Of a stretch of DNA of 64,000 nt, positions 35,867 through 45,831 are shown piece by piece (position 1 is the first letter of the stretch; every line of letters begins with the position of its first letter). Where the stretch lies: the NCBI RefSeq assembly GCF_000020605.1, contig NC_012781.1, positions 2,295,501 to 2,359,500 of the forward strand, in the 5' to 3' direction. Source of the DNA: Agathobacter rectalis ATCC 33656. GTDB taxonomy: Bacteria; Bacillota; Clostridia; Lachnospirales; Lachnospiraceae. Made by a program: the position numbers and the translations under genes. A model generated the notes under the pieces. That model had not been told where the DNA came from. It was given only the letters and a program-made list of their open reading frames with translations, and searched no databases.

Positions 35867-37321
35867 TCAGACTATCTTATATGCATTTCTACCCTTTTCC
35901 TTCACATCATTGAGCACTTCATCCACCGTCTTGAACAGCTTTGAAAACTCATCCGGCACCTTTACATCTGGGGCGGTAACATATGCCTGTGATACAGTCA
36001 GATACTCATCCACCTTAGAGCTCTCATGAAGTATCTGTTTTTTGGCAAGCTCAAGTCTTATATGCTCGGCTATATTTTTAATGATATCCTCATCCGTTTC
36101 CTGCAGGATTATGTAGAATTCATCACCATAGAAATGATACCCCATTCCCTTATCTTTGATGCTCTCATTTATTATGGATGACAATTCTTTTAGCACTGCA
36201 TCACCGGTGACTCTGCCACTGTTTCTGTTAAATGACTTGAAGAAATCTATATCCACTACTCCAAACGTGATTCCTGCACCATCTGAATCCTGATTTTTGC
36301 TCACAAGCTTTTCAAAATCGTTTCGCATCTTGAACTTATTGCCCATGCCTGTAAGCATATCTGTGTAGTTGAGTCTGACTGCCTTACGGCGCTCATACTC
36401 AGTCTCCTGAAGCTGAAGCTTAAGGTCGATTGTATCACCAAGACGCTTTATCTGCTCCTTCACCTGCATAGAGTGGAGATTTGCGTAATATACGCACAGC
36501 TTGTTGTACGCCTCTGTATCACCCATGGCGCTCTCATATTTCATCCACATCTTGACACAGGTCTTCTGGAAAAACAAATTTTCTGTTTCAATAGCAAAGC
36601 GTTCATACTCCACAATAACCTTTTTCCATGCATCGAACTCCCCCATATTCATAAATAGATTGCAAAGGCTTAGTATCTCAAGCACATAATTGGCAGAATT
36701 GATATTGTTTATCGCACCCTCAACCAGCTCTTCCACATGATCTCTGACCTCATCCTCATTTCCCATCTTCCATAGCATATGTGCCTGTGACATATCTATC
36801 AGAAATCTGTTTTTATCACTGCCAGCTATCTCATTAAAGAGTATCGCATCAGAAAGATGCTTTTCTGCCTTTTCAAACTCGTTAATTCCTGTGTATGAGA
36901 TGCACAGATTCAGATGAAGCATGAGAAGCTCCTGATAATAGCTATCCCTCTCTCCATGCAGCGGTGGCTTGCACAGCTCCAGTGCTTCGTTGAAATATCT
37001 GATAGCCTTTTCATACAATCCAAGCTCCATATAGAGTGAGCCTATATTATTGTTTACAAGCATGATTATCTCTGTTGAGCCCTGCTCCACAGCTACATCC
37101 ATAGCCTCTAGGTAGCAGTCAATTGACATGCTTAAGTCTCCAATAGATGCATATATGACTCCCATAAAATTGACAGTCTTTGCCATCTGCTCATATGCGC
37201 CACAGCTCTTATAAAGACCGGCTGTCTCCTGTGCCTTATTCTCTGCCAAAAAAAGCTTATTCTCGCCAAATAAGGCTGCTGCCTCATCCATACATCTGTC
37301 TGCCTTTTGCAATATACCCAT
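35867..37321 (-). CDS. TPR protein with degenerate GGDEF domain
   Basis: 484 residues. Residues 1-300 are a series of TPR-like helical units (NNNIGSLYMELGLYEKAIRYF is one). Residues 320-484 are a GGDEF domain entered by LNYTDMLTGMGNKFKM, but the active-site loop reads HFYGDEF instead of GGDEF. The catalytic acidic residues remain and only the first Gly is replaced, so activity is uncertain. It may be an inactive cyclic di-GMP receptor or a weak cyclase. No membrane segment is seen. AGGAGGG precedes the ATG. Confidence 0.88.
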   Translation of the reverse strand: MGILQKADRCMDEAAALFGENKLFLAENKAQETAGLYKSCGAYEQMAKTVNFMGVIYASIGDLSMSIDCYLEAMDVAVEQGSTEIIMLVNNNIGSLYMELGLYEKAIRYFNEALELCKPPLHGERDSYYQELLMLHLNLCISYTGINEFEKAEKHLSDAILFNEIAGSDKNRFLIDMSQAHMLWKMGNEDEVRDHVEELVEGAINNINSANYVLEILSLCNLFMNMGEFDAWKKVIVEYERFAIETENLFFQKTCVKMWMKYESAMGDTEAYNKLCVYYANLHSMQVKEQIKRLGDTIDLKLQLQETEYERRKAVRLNYTDMLTGMGNKFKMRNDFEKLVSKNQDSDGAGITFGVVDIDFFKSFNRNSGRVTGDAVLKELSSIINESIKDKGMGYHFYGDEFYIILQETDEDIIKNIAEHIRLELAKKQILHESSKVDEYLTVSQAYVTAPDVKVPDEFSKLFKTVDEVLNDVKEKGRNAYKIV

Positions 37322-37350
37322 AAAAACCCTCCTATAGATGACAATACAAT

Positions 37351-37863
37351 CTATTTCTCAGCAAGATACTGCTTATATCCAACCTGTTTCAGTTTCGCAT
37401 CCTTTGCTACAACCTGAGCCTTCATATCTGCTGTATAGTTTTTGATTTTCTCAAGGATTGCATCATCACCTGCTGCGAGTATCTTTGCTGCAAGGATTGC
37501 TGCATTTTTCGCACCGTCAATTGCAACTGTGGCAACAGGCACTCCAGGTGGCATCTGCATGATTGAGAACACTGCATCCATTCCATCCAGATTCTTTCCT
37601 GAAAGCGGTACTCCGATAACAGGAAGTGCAAAAAGCGCTGCACACATTCCCGGAAGTGCTGCTGCCATTCCCGCTCCTGCTATTATTACCTTTACATCTC
37701 TATTCTCAGCGCCTCTTGTCCACTCAATAAGCTCATCCGGCTCACGGTGTGCCGAGATGATGGTGAGCTCATACTCTATGCCGAGCTCTTCAAGCATATC
37801 TGCCGCCTTACTCATCACCTTTAAATCTGAGTCGCTGCCCATAACTATTCCAACCTTTGCCAT
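37351..37863 (-). CDS. purE: N5-carboxyaminoimidazole ribonucleotide mutase
   Basis: 170 residues, normal for class I PurE. It moves a carboxyl group within N5-CAIR to give CAIR in purine synthesis. The GSDSDLKVM and SAHREPDEL motifs are intact. AGGAGG precedes the ATG. No purK or other pur gene is next to it; the next genes are of other kinds. Confidence 0.96.
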   Translation of the reverse strand: MAKVGIVMGSDSDLKVMSKAADMLEELGIEYELTIISAHREPDELIEWTRGAENRDVKVIIAGAGMAAALPGMCAALFALPVIGVPLSGKNLDGMDAVFSIMQMPPGVPVATVAIDGAKNAAILAAKILAAGDDAILEKIKNYTADMKAQVVAKDAKLKQVGYKQYLAEK

Positions 37864-37888
37864 TTTATCCTCCTTATACGTCTAACAA

Positions 37889-39892
37889 TTATTTGCTTTC
37901 TGCATCAAGCGTATCGAGCGGTTTGTTCAACTCTTCTACGCCCTCAAGCACAAATCTGCCATCTCTTATTATATCACATGTTGAGCCATCGTGTCGAATA
38001 ACTGTGATGGCTCCAAGTTCATCATATGGTATTGTGATATCCGTGTGGCAGTTGAAATATGCCTTTGATATATCTTCTTTTCTGCGGATGGAAACTGAAT
38101 TGTCCCTGGCAATTATGGCTTTTCCGTCAGGGTTGTATGTCATATTGTCCTCATCGTATGTGTAGCAGGTATCACCCACCGCAAAGTGCGGTCCTGTCTT
38201 CTCTGCTATGAGAATAGGCATCTTTGCTGCGATATCGTATACTCTCGCCATACGGTAGGCTGTCGTATTGGTGCCTATGGCAAACTCACCCATAGGCAGT
38301 GTGTCATGATGGAAAAGCACATTGTCTGATATATACTTTCTGTTTTCTTCCTCATCCTCAAAATTGGTGCATGTATATTTATCAATCATGCCATCCTTAA
38401 AGTCGATTTCCAGATTAAGGAAATTAAGCTCATTGAGATATACCTGACTGACATGCAGCTTGCCGTTTGTGCCCTCTAGCACCGGTGAAGTAAACACCTC
38501 TCCGACAGGGATATTTACATCAGCCACACAGTTTTCAAAAGCCGTCTCCTTTGAAGGCTCCTTAAGCTCATGAATCTTGACATACAAATCTGTCCTGTTG
38601 CCGTTTGTACCGACGATATGCACCCTGTCTGCTGTATCGAGCACATCTATGATTTTCTGCTGCATATCCCTGTAGAGTGCATAATCAAGAGTATTAATCT
38701 TTACAGTCTCCGTAAAAATTTCCTTATAATCAGATCCGATTGCAGCACACGGATAGGCAATAATCGTAAAGCTTCTGTCCTCGCTGTGGATATAGCTGTT
38801 CATATACTGTGAGCGCACGCTTGTCATATGGACTACAAGCTTCTGCTGCTCATCATTAAAGTGCGCAGCCTCCTTCTTTGAAACCGGAGCAAACGGCTCC
38901 TCTCCAAATATCTCTATGACAGCAGGGCCTCCACATTTGCATGCTACATCCTTCATTCTCTCAAGTGCATTGTGCATGCACTCAAGACGATACTCCACAT
39001 ATGCCTTGTCAAGCCACAGTGCCATATCCTCCTTGTGGTCATAGTCAAACTGCTTATTGACCGATGTGGAAAATGGTCTCATGGCAGGCTTCATACCCAT
39101 TTTCTCAAAATTCTTTAATGCTGCTCTTATCATACGCTCAAAGCCAAGCGGATAAAGCACCTGAACCACCGACTTCTTTGAGATATCCTTGTTGCAGGTA
39201 ATAAAGCCAATGCGGTATCCTTCTGTATAGGTATCTGCCATAGCCTGTATCTCCTCATCTGAAAATGAAGCCAGATGTGCTCTGCCGGCGCGCTCATTCT
39301 CTCCGACATACAGTCCGTAAGAATACAGATAATCATCATTTGACAAATCTGCCTCATTTACAAGCTCTGTATAGTAATCATAAGCCGGGTCAAGGAGTGC
39401 TCTGTTGTCATCCTCTGCAAAAATCTCCTCATAATCATGCATGAACGAGTATATACAGCCCCTTATCTCTTCAGGACTCAGCTCATTGGCATTCTCAAAA
39501 TAATTGTATAGCTCTACAATAAGCTCTGCATAAATGCAGAGATACTTTATATCCCCCTGATAGATATGTGTAATGCTTCCGGCAATTTTTGCATATACAG
39601 CCGATAAAAGCTGACCATACTCATCTCCGAGCACCTTTACGGCATATGCCGGGTTGGCATAGCTTTTCTCATAATTTTCTTTATCAAACTGTGAATAGAA
39701 TAAATCGTTAAATTCTTTATCTGCGCTATGGTTTTTAATAGTGTTGATGCACTTTGCCGCACTTCTGAAATAATCAGCAAAAGCCGGCTCTATCGCAGGC
39801 TCTCTGATAATCTGTTCTATCCGCTCCTCCACAAGCTCTAATCGCTCTGCGTAAAGCTCATTGGAGAGCTCATAAATCTCTTTATAACTCAT
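37889..39892 (-). CDS. M29-like aminopeptidase, enlarged
   Basis: 667 residues. The C-terminal half (about residues 390-640) has the metal-site pattern of family M29 aminopeptidases: VGEVF-like entry, GEFAIGTN, GPHFAVGDTCY and CHTDITI. Typical M29 enzymes have about 410 residues, so the N-terminal extension of about 260 residues, mainly helical, is unusual. It should be a cytoplasmic metallopeptidase. It stands between purE (25 bp away) and a small membrane-protein gene. Confidence 0.75.
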   Translation of the reverse strand: MSYKEIYELSNELYAERLELVEERIEQIIREPAIEPAFADYFRSAAKCINTIKNHSADKEFNDLFYSQFDKENYEKSYANPAYAVKVLGDEYGQLLSAVYAKIAGSITHIYQGDIKYLCIYAELIVELYNYFENANELSPEEIRGCIYSFMHDYEEIFAEDDNRALLDPAYDYYTELVNEADLSNDDYLYSYGLYVGENERAGRAHLASFSDEEIQAMADTYTEGYRIGFITCNKDISKKSVVQVLYPLGFERMIRAALKNFEKMGMKPAMRPFSTSVNKQFDYDHKEDMALWLDKAYVEYRLECMHNALERMKDVACKCGGPAVIEIFGEEPFAPVSKKEAAHFNDEQQKLVVHMTSVRSQYMNSYIHSEDRSFTIIAYPCAAIGSDYKEIFTETVKINTLDYALYRDMQQKIIDVLDTADRVHIVGTNGNRTDLYVKIHELKEPSKETAFENCVADVNIPVGEVFTSPVLEGTNGKLHVSQVYLNELNFLNLEIDFKDGMIDKYTCTNFEDEEENRKYISDNVLFHHDTLPMGEFAIGTNTTAYRMARVYDIAAKMPILIAEKTGPHFAVGDTCYTYDEDNMTYNPDGKAIIARDNSVSIRRKEDISKAYFNCHTDITIPYDELGAITVIRHDGSTCDIIRDGRFVLEGVEELNKPLDTLDAESK

Positions 39893-39912
39893 ATATCCCT
39901 ATAATCTTTCTT

Positions 39913-40242
39913 TCATATAATAAAACCTGCAGCATATGTTCCTCCCCAGCTGATTACCGCTATGAGTGAAAAAAACACTGCCAGTCGTGGAAACGTCATG
40001 AATGATTCCTCATCAAAGAGGCTTCTGATGGCAAACCCGAAATCTGCCAGAGATATGCCAAGCATCAGTATACCGGCACTGCCATAGTACATAGACAAAT
40101 TGCCATCTCCTCTGAATGCCGCATTCAAAAAAACTATATATACAATCTCTATGAGGATAGCCACAACAAGTGCAGCTATCCCCCTCTTAGATTGCTTCTT
40201 TTCCGTAAACTTATACCTGTTACGTTTTCTTCTGCCAAGCAA
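39913..40242 (-). CDS. Small membrane protein (DUF6142-like)
   Basis: 109 residues from a TTG start with AGGAG upstream. A basic N-terminus is followed by three hydrophobic segments (about 22-42, 55-75 and 88-107). Function unknown. It is 11 bp after pyrE and 20 bp before the peptidase gene, so the three form one unit. Confidence 0.68.
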   Translation of the reverse strand: MLGRRKRNRYKFTEKKQSKRGIAALVVAILIEIVYIVFLNAAFRGDGNLSMYYGSAGILMLGISLADFGFAIRSLFDEESFMTFPRLAVFFSLIAVISWGGTYAAGFII

Positions 40243-40253
40243 TTTATATTCTC

Positions 40254-40934
40254 CTATTTGCAGCCGTACTGCTTATAGTACTCATCTATAGCTGCTTTGA
40301 TTGTGTCATCAATGACTACTCTGCCATCATGCTCTCTGTTGTAGAGATACTCTGTGACCTCTTCCATTGTAACGATTGCCTTGCCCTCAAAGCCGTACTT
40401 CTCATGGATTTCGTCGAGCGCGCTCACCTTGCCGCCCTGTCCGACTTCCATTCTGTTAAGGCTCACCATAAGGCCTACGATTGTGACATCAGCAGCTCCT
40501 CTTACCTTTGGTACTGTCTCCTCCATTGATTTGCCTGATGTGGTGACATCCTCTATCATGACTACTCTGTCGCCATCCTTAAGCTTGCTTCCAAGGAAGC
40601 CTCCCTTGTCTGCACCGTGATCCTTTGCCTCTTTTCTGTCTGAGCAGTAGCGCACCTCTTTGCCATAGAGCTCATGGTATGCGATGGCTGTTACCACTGC
40701 AAGCGGAATTCCCTTGTATGCAGGTCCGAATAATACATCAAAGTCATCTCCGTAGTTTGCATGGATAGCCTTTGCGTAGTACTCTCCGAGTCTCTTAAGC
40801 TGTGAGCCTGTCACATATGCTCCCGCGTTCATGAAAAATGGTGATTTACGACCGCTCTTTAATGTGAAATCACCAAATTTCAGCACGTCACTCTCCACCA
40901 TAAAGTCTATAAATTCGCTCTTGTAGCTTTCCAT
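40254..40934 (-). CDS. pyrE: Orotate phosphoribosyltransferase
   Basis: 226 residues. It joins orotate to PRPP to make OMP in pyrimidine synthesis. The PRPP motif VVMIEDVTTSGKS and LFGPAYKGIPLA are intact. GGAGG lies upstream of the ATG, and a clear promoter lies at 40981-41009. Other pyrimidine genes (pyrF, pyrK, pyrD) are 12 kb away. Confidence 0.96.
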   Translation of the reverse strand: MESYKSEFIDFMVESDVLKFGDFTLKSGRKSPFFMNAGAYVTGSQLKRLGEYYAKAIHANYGDDFDVLFGPAYKGIPLAVVTAIAYHELYGKEVRYCSDRKEAKDHGADKGGFLGSKLKDGDRVVMIEDVTTSGKSMEETVPKVRGAADVTIVGLMVSLNRMEVGQGGKVSALDEIHEKYGFEGKAIVTMEEVTEYLYNREHDGRVVIDDTIKAAIDEYYKQYGCK

Positions 40935-40980
40935 TGTATGTTAATCCTCCTGTGTGTTTTTCTTTAAATTATCTTTGTCA

Positions 40981-41009
40981 ATTTTACCACATTGGGGCGT
41001 GCTTTTCAA
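40981..41009 (-). promoter_or_regulatory. Promoter of pyrE
   Basis: On the minus strand: -35 TTGAAA (41004-41009), 17-nt spacer, -10 TAAAAT (40981-40986). Only about 40 nt of leader follow, leaving little room for an attenuator. Confidence 0.72.
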
Positions 41010-41072
41010 CGTGGAAATATTAGTTGTTTTTGCGACTCTGTCATACATAGACAATCATAATAATAAAAAGAA

Positions 41073-41108
41073 ATAGCATCCCACACCGTCCAAAGTTTAG
41101 GATGCTAT
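41073..41108 (-). terminator. Terminator of the sulfate assimilation genes
   Basis: On the minus strand ATAGCATCC pairs with GGATGCTAT and TTCTTTTTATT follows. It lies about 105 bp after the cysN stop and before the pyrE promoter. Confidence 0.75.
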
Positions 41109-41180
41109 TCTTATAACATTTTAGCACTGAGGGCAAATCGGAGTCATATCCGATTCACTTTCTAAGTAGATTATACATGA

Positions 41181-41210
41181 GGGTACTTGAGAAATCAAGT
41201 ACCCTTTTTT
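41181..41210 (+). terminator. Plus-strand terminator-like hairpin
   Basis: GGGTACTTGA pairs with TCAAGTACCC and is followed by TTTTTT on the plus strand. No plus-strand gene precedes it, and a further hairpin (AATCGGA/TCCGATT at about 41136-41155) lies upstream. It could end a small RNA or stop antisense transcription into cysN. Confidence 0.5.
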
Positions 41211-41212
41211 AA

Positions 41213-42853
41213 TTAGATATACTCACTTGTGTTTACGATCACGCCGTCATATACTGACTGCTTTTTGATAAACTCCGCAGCCTTGTCCACATCTCTGCCG
41301 TTTTTGTTCCAGTCCTTTGTGAACTCAACTTTGTCGGCTGCAAGCTCCTTCTCCTGCTTTTGGCTGATGAGCAGAAGTACGAGTATTCCGGCATGGCTTA
41401 GGTGCTTGACTACATTTACGAAGTCCTCACCCTCCTTTGGTGCGTAGAGATAAGTATGGCGTCCGTCTATATTTAAGGCTTTCTCGACATCCTCCACAAA
41501 GCCACGGTTTACCCCATCCACTCCGTCTACGAATACGGCGGTGATTGCCTTCTGACCCTTGATTGCAGCTCTTACGTTTCTGTCTACTCTGCCCTCGTAG
41601 AGACCGCTTTCCTCTGTGTGTACCTCTTCAACCACACCACAGGCAGATGTCATATCCGTCACACGGTCGATTAAGATGAACTCACCAAGTGTCTTGTGAT
41701 TTTTGAACTTATCGCAGACTATCTTGTCCGAGAATGCAATCTTTACAACTGCTATCTCGTTCTTTTTAAGCTTGTCGGCAGGCTTTTCCTCACCTGTGTT
41801 TACGTCGATGGTATGCTCTATCTCTGTTACGATGCCCGGTATTGACTTGGTACCAAGCTTGAAGAAGAAATTCTTTCCCTTAAAGAGCTCATCGTCATCC
41901 ATCCAGAGTATTGTAGCTGTGATGGATGAAGCCACCTTTGCTCCTGAACCGATTGTGAGCACGCAGCCTCTTGATACGTCCACCTCTCTGTCAAGCTGGA
42001 TTGTAACCGGCTGGCCTGTAAATGCGCTATCACTTAGCTTATCACCCACATGGATGCTTTTTACATGTGCTGTCTCATTGCTTGGCAGTGTGGTGATTTC
42101 ATCGCCAACCTTTACCTCTCCGGCCTCTATCTGGCCCTGGAATCCACGGAAGGTGTGGTCAGGACGGCAGACTCTCTGTACAGGCATGTAAAAGCCCTCT
42201 TCCTCGTTCTCATCCTTTATGTCAACATCCTCAAGGTATGATAAGAGAGCAGGTCCCTTGTACCATGGGATATTCTCAGACTTTGTTGTGACATTGTCAC
42301 CCTCTGTTGCAGAAACAGGAATTATTACTACATTTTTGAGTTCAAGCTCCTTTGTAAGCTCAATAATCTGCTTTGTGATTTCATCGAAACGCTTCTCGTC
42401 GTAGCCTACAAGATCCATCTTGTTTACAGCAAATACAAAGTAGTTGATTCCCATGAGCGCGCAGATTCTTGCGTGTCTTCTTGTCTGAACCAATACGCCC
42501 TGCTTTGCATCTATTAAAATTACCGCAAGGTCTGCAAAGGATGCACCTACAGCCATGTTTCTTGTGTACTCCTCATGGCCCGGTGTATCTGCCACGATAA
42601 AGCTTCTCTTATCTGTTGTGAAGTAACGATAAGCCACATCGATTGTGATTCCCTGCTCTCTCTCTGCCATCAGTCCGTCGAGGAGGAGTGAATAGTCGAT
42701 GGCGCCGCCACGGCTTCCGACCTTACTGTCAAGCTCCAATGCCTTTTCCTGATCTGCATAGAGCAGCTTTGAATCGTATAATATATGTCCGATCAGAGTT
42801 GATTTTCCGTCGTCCACGCTTCCGCATGTAATAAATTTAAGTAATCCGCTCAT
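41213..42853 (-). CDS. cysN: Sulfate adenylyltransferase subunit 1 (GTPase)
   Basis: 546 residues. Together with CysD it makes adenosine 5'-phosphosulfate from sulfate and ATP, driven by GTP hydrolysis. The G1 (GSVDDGKSTLIGH), G3 (DTPGHEEY) and G4 (NKMD) motifs are intact. The C-terminal 110 residues go past the two beta-barrel domains and hold a VFVDGVDGVNRGFVEDVEKA segment that resembles only a partial APS-kinase-like region. It is last in the sulfate unit. Confidence 0.94.
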   Translation of the reverse strand: MSGLLKFITCGSVDDGKSTLIGHILYDSKLLYADQEKALELDSKVGSRGGAIDYSLLLDGLMAEREQGITIDVAYRYFTTDKRSFIVADTPGHEEYTRNMAVGASFADLAVILIDAKQGVLVQTRRHARICALMGINYFVFAVNKMDLVGYDEKRFDEITKQIIELTKELELKNVVIIPVSATEGDNVTTKSENIPWYKGPALLSYLEDVDIKDENEEEGFYMPVQRVCRPDHTFRGFQGQIEAGEVKVGDEITTLPSNETAHVKSIHVGDKLSDSAFTGQPVTIQLDREVDVSRGCVLTIGSGAKVASSITATILWMDDDELFKGKNFFFKLGTKSIPGIVTEIEHTIDVNTGEEKPADKLKKNEIAVVKIAFSDKIVCDKFKNHKTLGEFILIDRVTDMTSACGVVEEVHTEESGLYEGRVDRNVRAAIKGQKAITAVFVDGVDGVNRGFVEDVEKALNIDGRHTYLYAPKEGEDFVNVVKHLSHAGILVLLLISQKQEKELAADKVEFTKDWNKNGRDVDKAAEFIKKQSVYDGVIVNTSEYI

Positions 42854-42854
42854 T

Positions 42855-43754
42855 TTAGAAATATCCCTCCCTCTTTCTTCTTTCCATGCTGCCTGCCGCC
42901 TCGTTGTCTATGACACGGGTGGTTCTCTCTGAGGAAACAGCACTGAGTGTCTCATCAATAATCTCATCAAGTGTATCCGCTGTCGACTCCACACCACCTG
43001 TCAGTGGATAGCAGCCGAGAGTTCTGAAACGTACACTCTTCATCTGGATTTTCTCACCCGGACGAAGCTTCATTCTGTCGTCATCTACCATGATGATGTT
43101 GCCGTCTCTGTATACAACAGGTCTTTCCTTTGCAAAGTAAAGTGAAGGAATCTCGATATTCTCTCTCTTTATATACTGCCAGATATCCTTCTCTGTCCAG
43201 TTTGAAAGTGGGAAAACTCGCACCTCCTGGCCCTTTTTAATTCTTGAGTTGTAGAGCTTCCACATCTCCGGGCGCTGGTTCTTTGGATCCCATGCGTGGT
43301 TCTCATTTCTGAAGGAGAAGATTCTCTCCTTGGCTCTTGATTTCTCCTCGTCTCTTCGGCCGCCGCCAAACGCTGCCGTAAAGCCGTATTTGTCGAGCGC
43401 CTGCTTGAGCGCCTGTGTCTTCATGATATCTGTGTATGCTGAGCCGTGGTCAAATGGATTGATGCCCTGCTTTACGCCATCCTGATTTATATATTCAAGC
43501 ATCTCGATGCCCTTTTCCTTAGCAATGCGATCTCTGAATTCTATCATCTCATGGAATTTCCAGGTTGTATTTACATGTAAAAACGGAAATGGCGGCTTCT
43601 CCGGATAAAATGCCTTCATTGCAAGATGAAGCATTACCGAGCTGTCCTTTCCAATTGAGTACAACATAACCGGCTTCTCGCACTCTGCGGCTACTTCACG
43701 TATTATGTATATTGCCTCTGCTTCGAGTTCGTCAAGATGTGATAATTCACCCAT
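42855..43754 (-). CDS. cysD: Sulfate adenylyltransferase subunit 2
   Basis: 299 residues from the ATG at 43754, placed 9 nt after AAAGGATG; an earlier ATG at 43766 overlaps that site. The PP-loop ([13 protein letters not shown]) that binds ATP and the [16 protein letters not shown] stretch are typical. It transfers AMP to sulfate. The stop is 1 bp from the cysN start region, in one operon. Confidence 0.94.
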   Translation of the reverse strand: MGELSHLDELEAEAIYIIREVAAECEKPVMLYSIGKDSSVMLHLAMKAFYPEKPPFPFLHVNTTWKFHEMIEFRDRIAKEKGIEMLEYINQDGVKQGINPFDHGSAYTDIMKTQALKQALDKYGFTAAFGGGRRDEEKSRAKERIFSFRNENHAWDPKNQRPEMWKLYNSRIKKGQEVRVFPLSNWTEKDIWQYIKRENIEIPSLYFAKERPVVYRDGNIIMVDDDRMKLRPGEKIQMKSVRFRTLGCYPLTGGVESTADTLDEIIDETLSAVSSERTTRVIDNEAAGSMERRKREGYF

Positions 43755-43774
43755 GTCTGTTACCATCCTTTTCT

Positions 43775-44089
43775 TTAATATTTATTGGATTCCTTCTTGT
43801 TGATAAGAATCTCTTCCTTGCTTCCGTCGCGCTTTTTGATATCCCAGGTCAGCGTGTCCGGTGTGCTTTTTACTGTCATGAGACTTCCCATGCCTCCTAT
43901 GTCTGCTCCAAGATAAAGAGCAATAGCACCAAAATGACATTCCTTGATGCATGAGGCACAGCCCCAGCAGTCCTTAGGATATTTGATAAAGGCTTTTTTC
44001 TCTGAGTCCTGATATATCAGGCTTCCCGGGCATACACTTGTACACATGCCACAGCCCTTACACTTTGCTTTATCAATCATTATGCTCAT
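43775..44089 (-). CDS. aprB: AprB-like ferredoxin subunit of APS reductase
   Basis: 104 residues from the ATG at 44089 (GGGAGG upstream, overlapping the end of aprA by 17 bp). Two 4Fe-4S clusters are shown by C-x2-C-x2-C-x3-C-P ([13 protein letters not shown]) and the second set ([12 protein letters not shown]). The tail [12 protein letters not shown] matches AprB. It is shorter than dissimilatory AprB (about 150 residues). It should pass electrons to the flavoprotein AprA. Confidence 0.87.
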   Translation of the reverse strand: MSIMIDKAKCKGCGMCTSVCPGSLIYQDSEKKAFIKYPKDCWGCASCIKECHFGAIALYLGADIGGMGSLMTVKSTPDTLTWDIKKRDGSKEEILINKKESNKY

Positions 44090-45779
44090 AACGCGCCTCC
44101 CTTCCGACAAGCTCTCTGTAAATCATGTGAAGCTGCCCGTTTTCGTATTTGGAATTGACATATTTCATCCAGTCATCACTCTTGTCAGGATAATCCAGAT
44201 TCTCGGCAAAGCTGTGCCATCTGGTCTCCTTTCTTGCACCAAGATGTGCTATAACCGAAAGACATACCGTAAGCCTCTCCTTAAGCTCATATATGAACAT
44301 AAGCTCATGCATATCCGATGCATATAAATCACCGGTCAGCTCTATCAGATGATTTATCTTTTCCTTTGCCAGCGCAAGCTGCTTGCCGTTGAACTGATAA
44401 TGTGTGGAAATACCGCCTGCGTAGTTGTCCATGACCTTCTGCATGGCTTCCTCGATAGCCTCTGTTGTAAACATCTTGAACCTTTCAGTGAGGAAATGGT
44501 CGTACTCTGAAGCTTTTGCTTCAAGCGCCTTTTTCTCATCAAATGCCGATGTGTCAGGACTTCCGTCGGAGGTATCTGCATCTAGCTTTGAAACCATATC
44601 TATCGCAGCGATTTCGCCCTCTACCATAGCTCCTGTAACATATTTCTGTGGACATCCTCCTGCCACATCTCCAGCAGCATAAAGTCCGTGGATTGTAGTC
44701 TCACGCTCGGTATTTACCCAGTAGCCGCTCGCTGTGTGGCCACCTACGATATACGGCTCAGTGCCCTCTATCTCCACATTCTGCTCACTTGGATTCTTAC
44801 CTGCCTCCACCCACTTGAGTGTCTGGCTTGGTGCCATGTTGAGATATGCCTTTCTTAATGACTCATCCTGCTGTGGCGAAATGCCCTCTGTCCTTAAGTA
44901 GCAAGGACCTCTTCCCTCGAGATTTTCCATGACCGTTCCGTATACACGCTCTGATGTGGTAAGGCCGTATTTTGTCTCGTAAACCTCTCCAAGTGAATTG
45001 ACCTGCTTTGCCCCGACTCCCTGTGCAATTGTTCCTGTCGGTGCGATTGTGTCCTTGCATCTGAGTGCGATAAATCTCATCTCAAAGGTGGTCATCTCTG
45101 CTCCGCTTCTTATGCCCATCGCATATCCGGCGCCTGTATTAAATGGCGGATACCACATCTTGTGCCTTGAAAATCCCGGATTGTTTGGCCTGTATAAACC
45201 GGCCGCTCCGCCTGTTGCACAGAGCACCTTTTTAGCCCTGATTTCATAGGCTGTAGCATCCTCGATTGAAAATCCGTATGCACCCTTTATGGTGTTGTTC
45301 TCAACTATATAGTCCGTGATATTGATTCTGTTTATCACTGTACAGTCCGTAATCTTTGATACAGCTTCTGCCAAAATCGGCTTCATGTTCTCGCCATTTA
45401 TTTTGATATTTCGGTTTCCTCTTGCTACATACTCACCGTTTTCATCCTTTAATATGACAAGTCCAAGCTTTTCCATCTTGTCCGTCACACGGTTTAAGCC
45501 CTCGGACATAGTCATGAGTAAGTCTTCCCTTACTATGCCGTCAGCATCCTTTTTTGCGTAGTCTACATAGTCCTCAGGCTTTCTGCCCTTTACTATGTAT
45601 GCATTTATCGCATTGACACCTGCTGCAAGGCATCCGCTTCGCTTTATGTTCGCTTTCTCTGCAATTATAATCGAATAATCCGATTTCTCACGGATGGTGA
45701 GCGCTGCATAACAGCCAGCCGTGCCACCTCCTATTATGAGGATGTCCGTGTGTAGGATTTTTTTGTTTTCTATCTTCAT
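44073..45779 (-). CDS. aprA: AprA-like APS reductase flavoprotein
   Basis: 568 residues with an FAD-binding Rossmann start (DILIIGGGTAGCYAA) and the fumarate-reductase/AprA fold, ending with a helical domain. It is shorter than dissimilatory AprA (over 600). Being beside aprB, cysD and cysN, with sulfate uptake genes upstream, it likely reduces APS to sulfite and AMP for assimilation, replacing CysC/CysH. GGGAGATAA precedes the ATG. Substrate is inferred from context. Confidence 0.88.
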   Translation of the reverse strand: MKIENKKILHTDILIIGGGTAGCYAALTIREKSDYSIIIAEKANIKRSGCLAAGVNAINAYIVKGRKPEDYVDYAKKDADGIVREDLLMTMSEGLNRVTDKMEKLGLVILKDENGEYVARGNRNIKINGENMKPILAEAVSKITDCTVINRINITDYIVENNTIKGAYGFSIEDATAYEIRAKKVLCATGGAAGLYRPNNPGFSRHKMWYPPFNTGAGYAMGIRSGAEMTTFEMRFIALRCKDTIAPTGTIAQGVGAKQVNSLGEVYETKYGLTTSERVYGTVMENLEGRGPCYLRTEGISPQQDESLRKAYLNMAPSQTLKWVEAGKNPSEQNVEIEGTEPYIVGGHTASGYWVNTERETTIHGLYAAGDVAGGCPQKYVTGAMVEGEIAAIDMVSKLDADTSDGSPDTSAFDEKKALEAKASEYDHFLTERFKMFTTEAIEEAMQKVMDNYAGGISTHYQFNGKQLALAKEKINHLIELTGDLYASDMHELMFIYELKERLTVCLSVIAHLGARKETRWHSFAENLDYPDKSDDWMKYVNSKYENGQLHMIYRELVGREARYEHND

Positions 45780-45831
45780 TTATCTCCCTCTGCTTCCTCT
45801 TTCAATCACAAGCTTTAGACTATTCTTGTAT

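Noticed and set aside
40935-40980. Possible pyrimidine attenuator before pyrE
   Set aside because: Only about 40 nt lie between the promoter and the gene, with no terminator stem.
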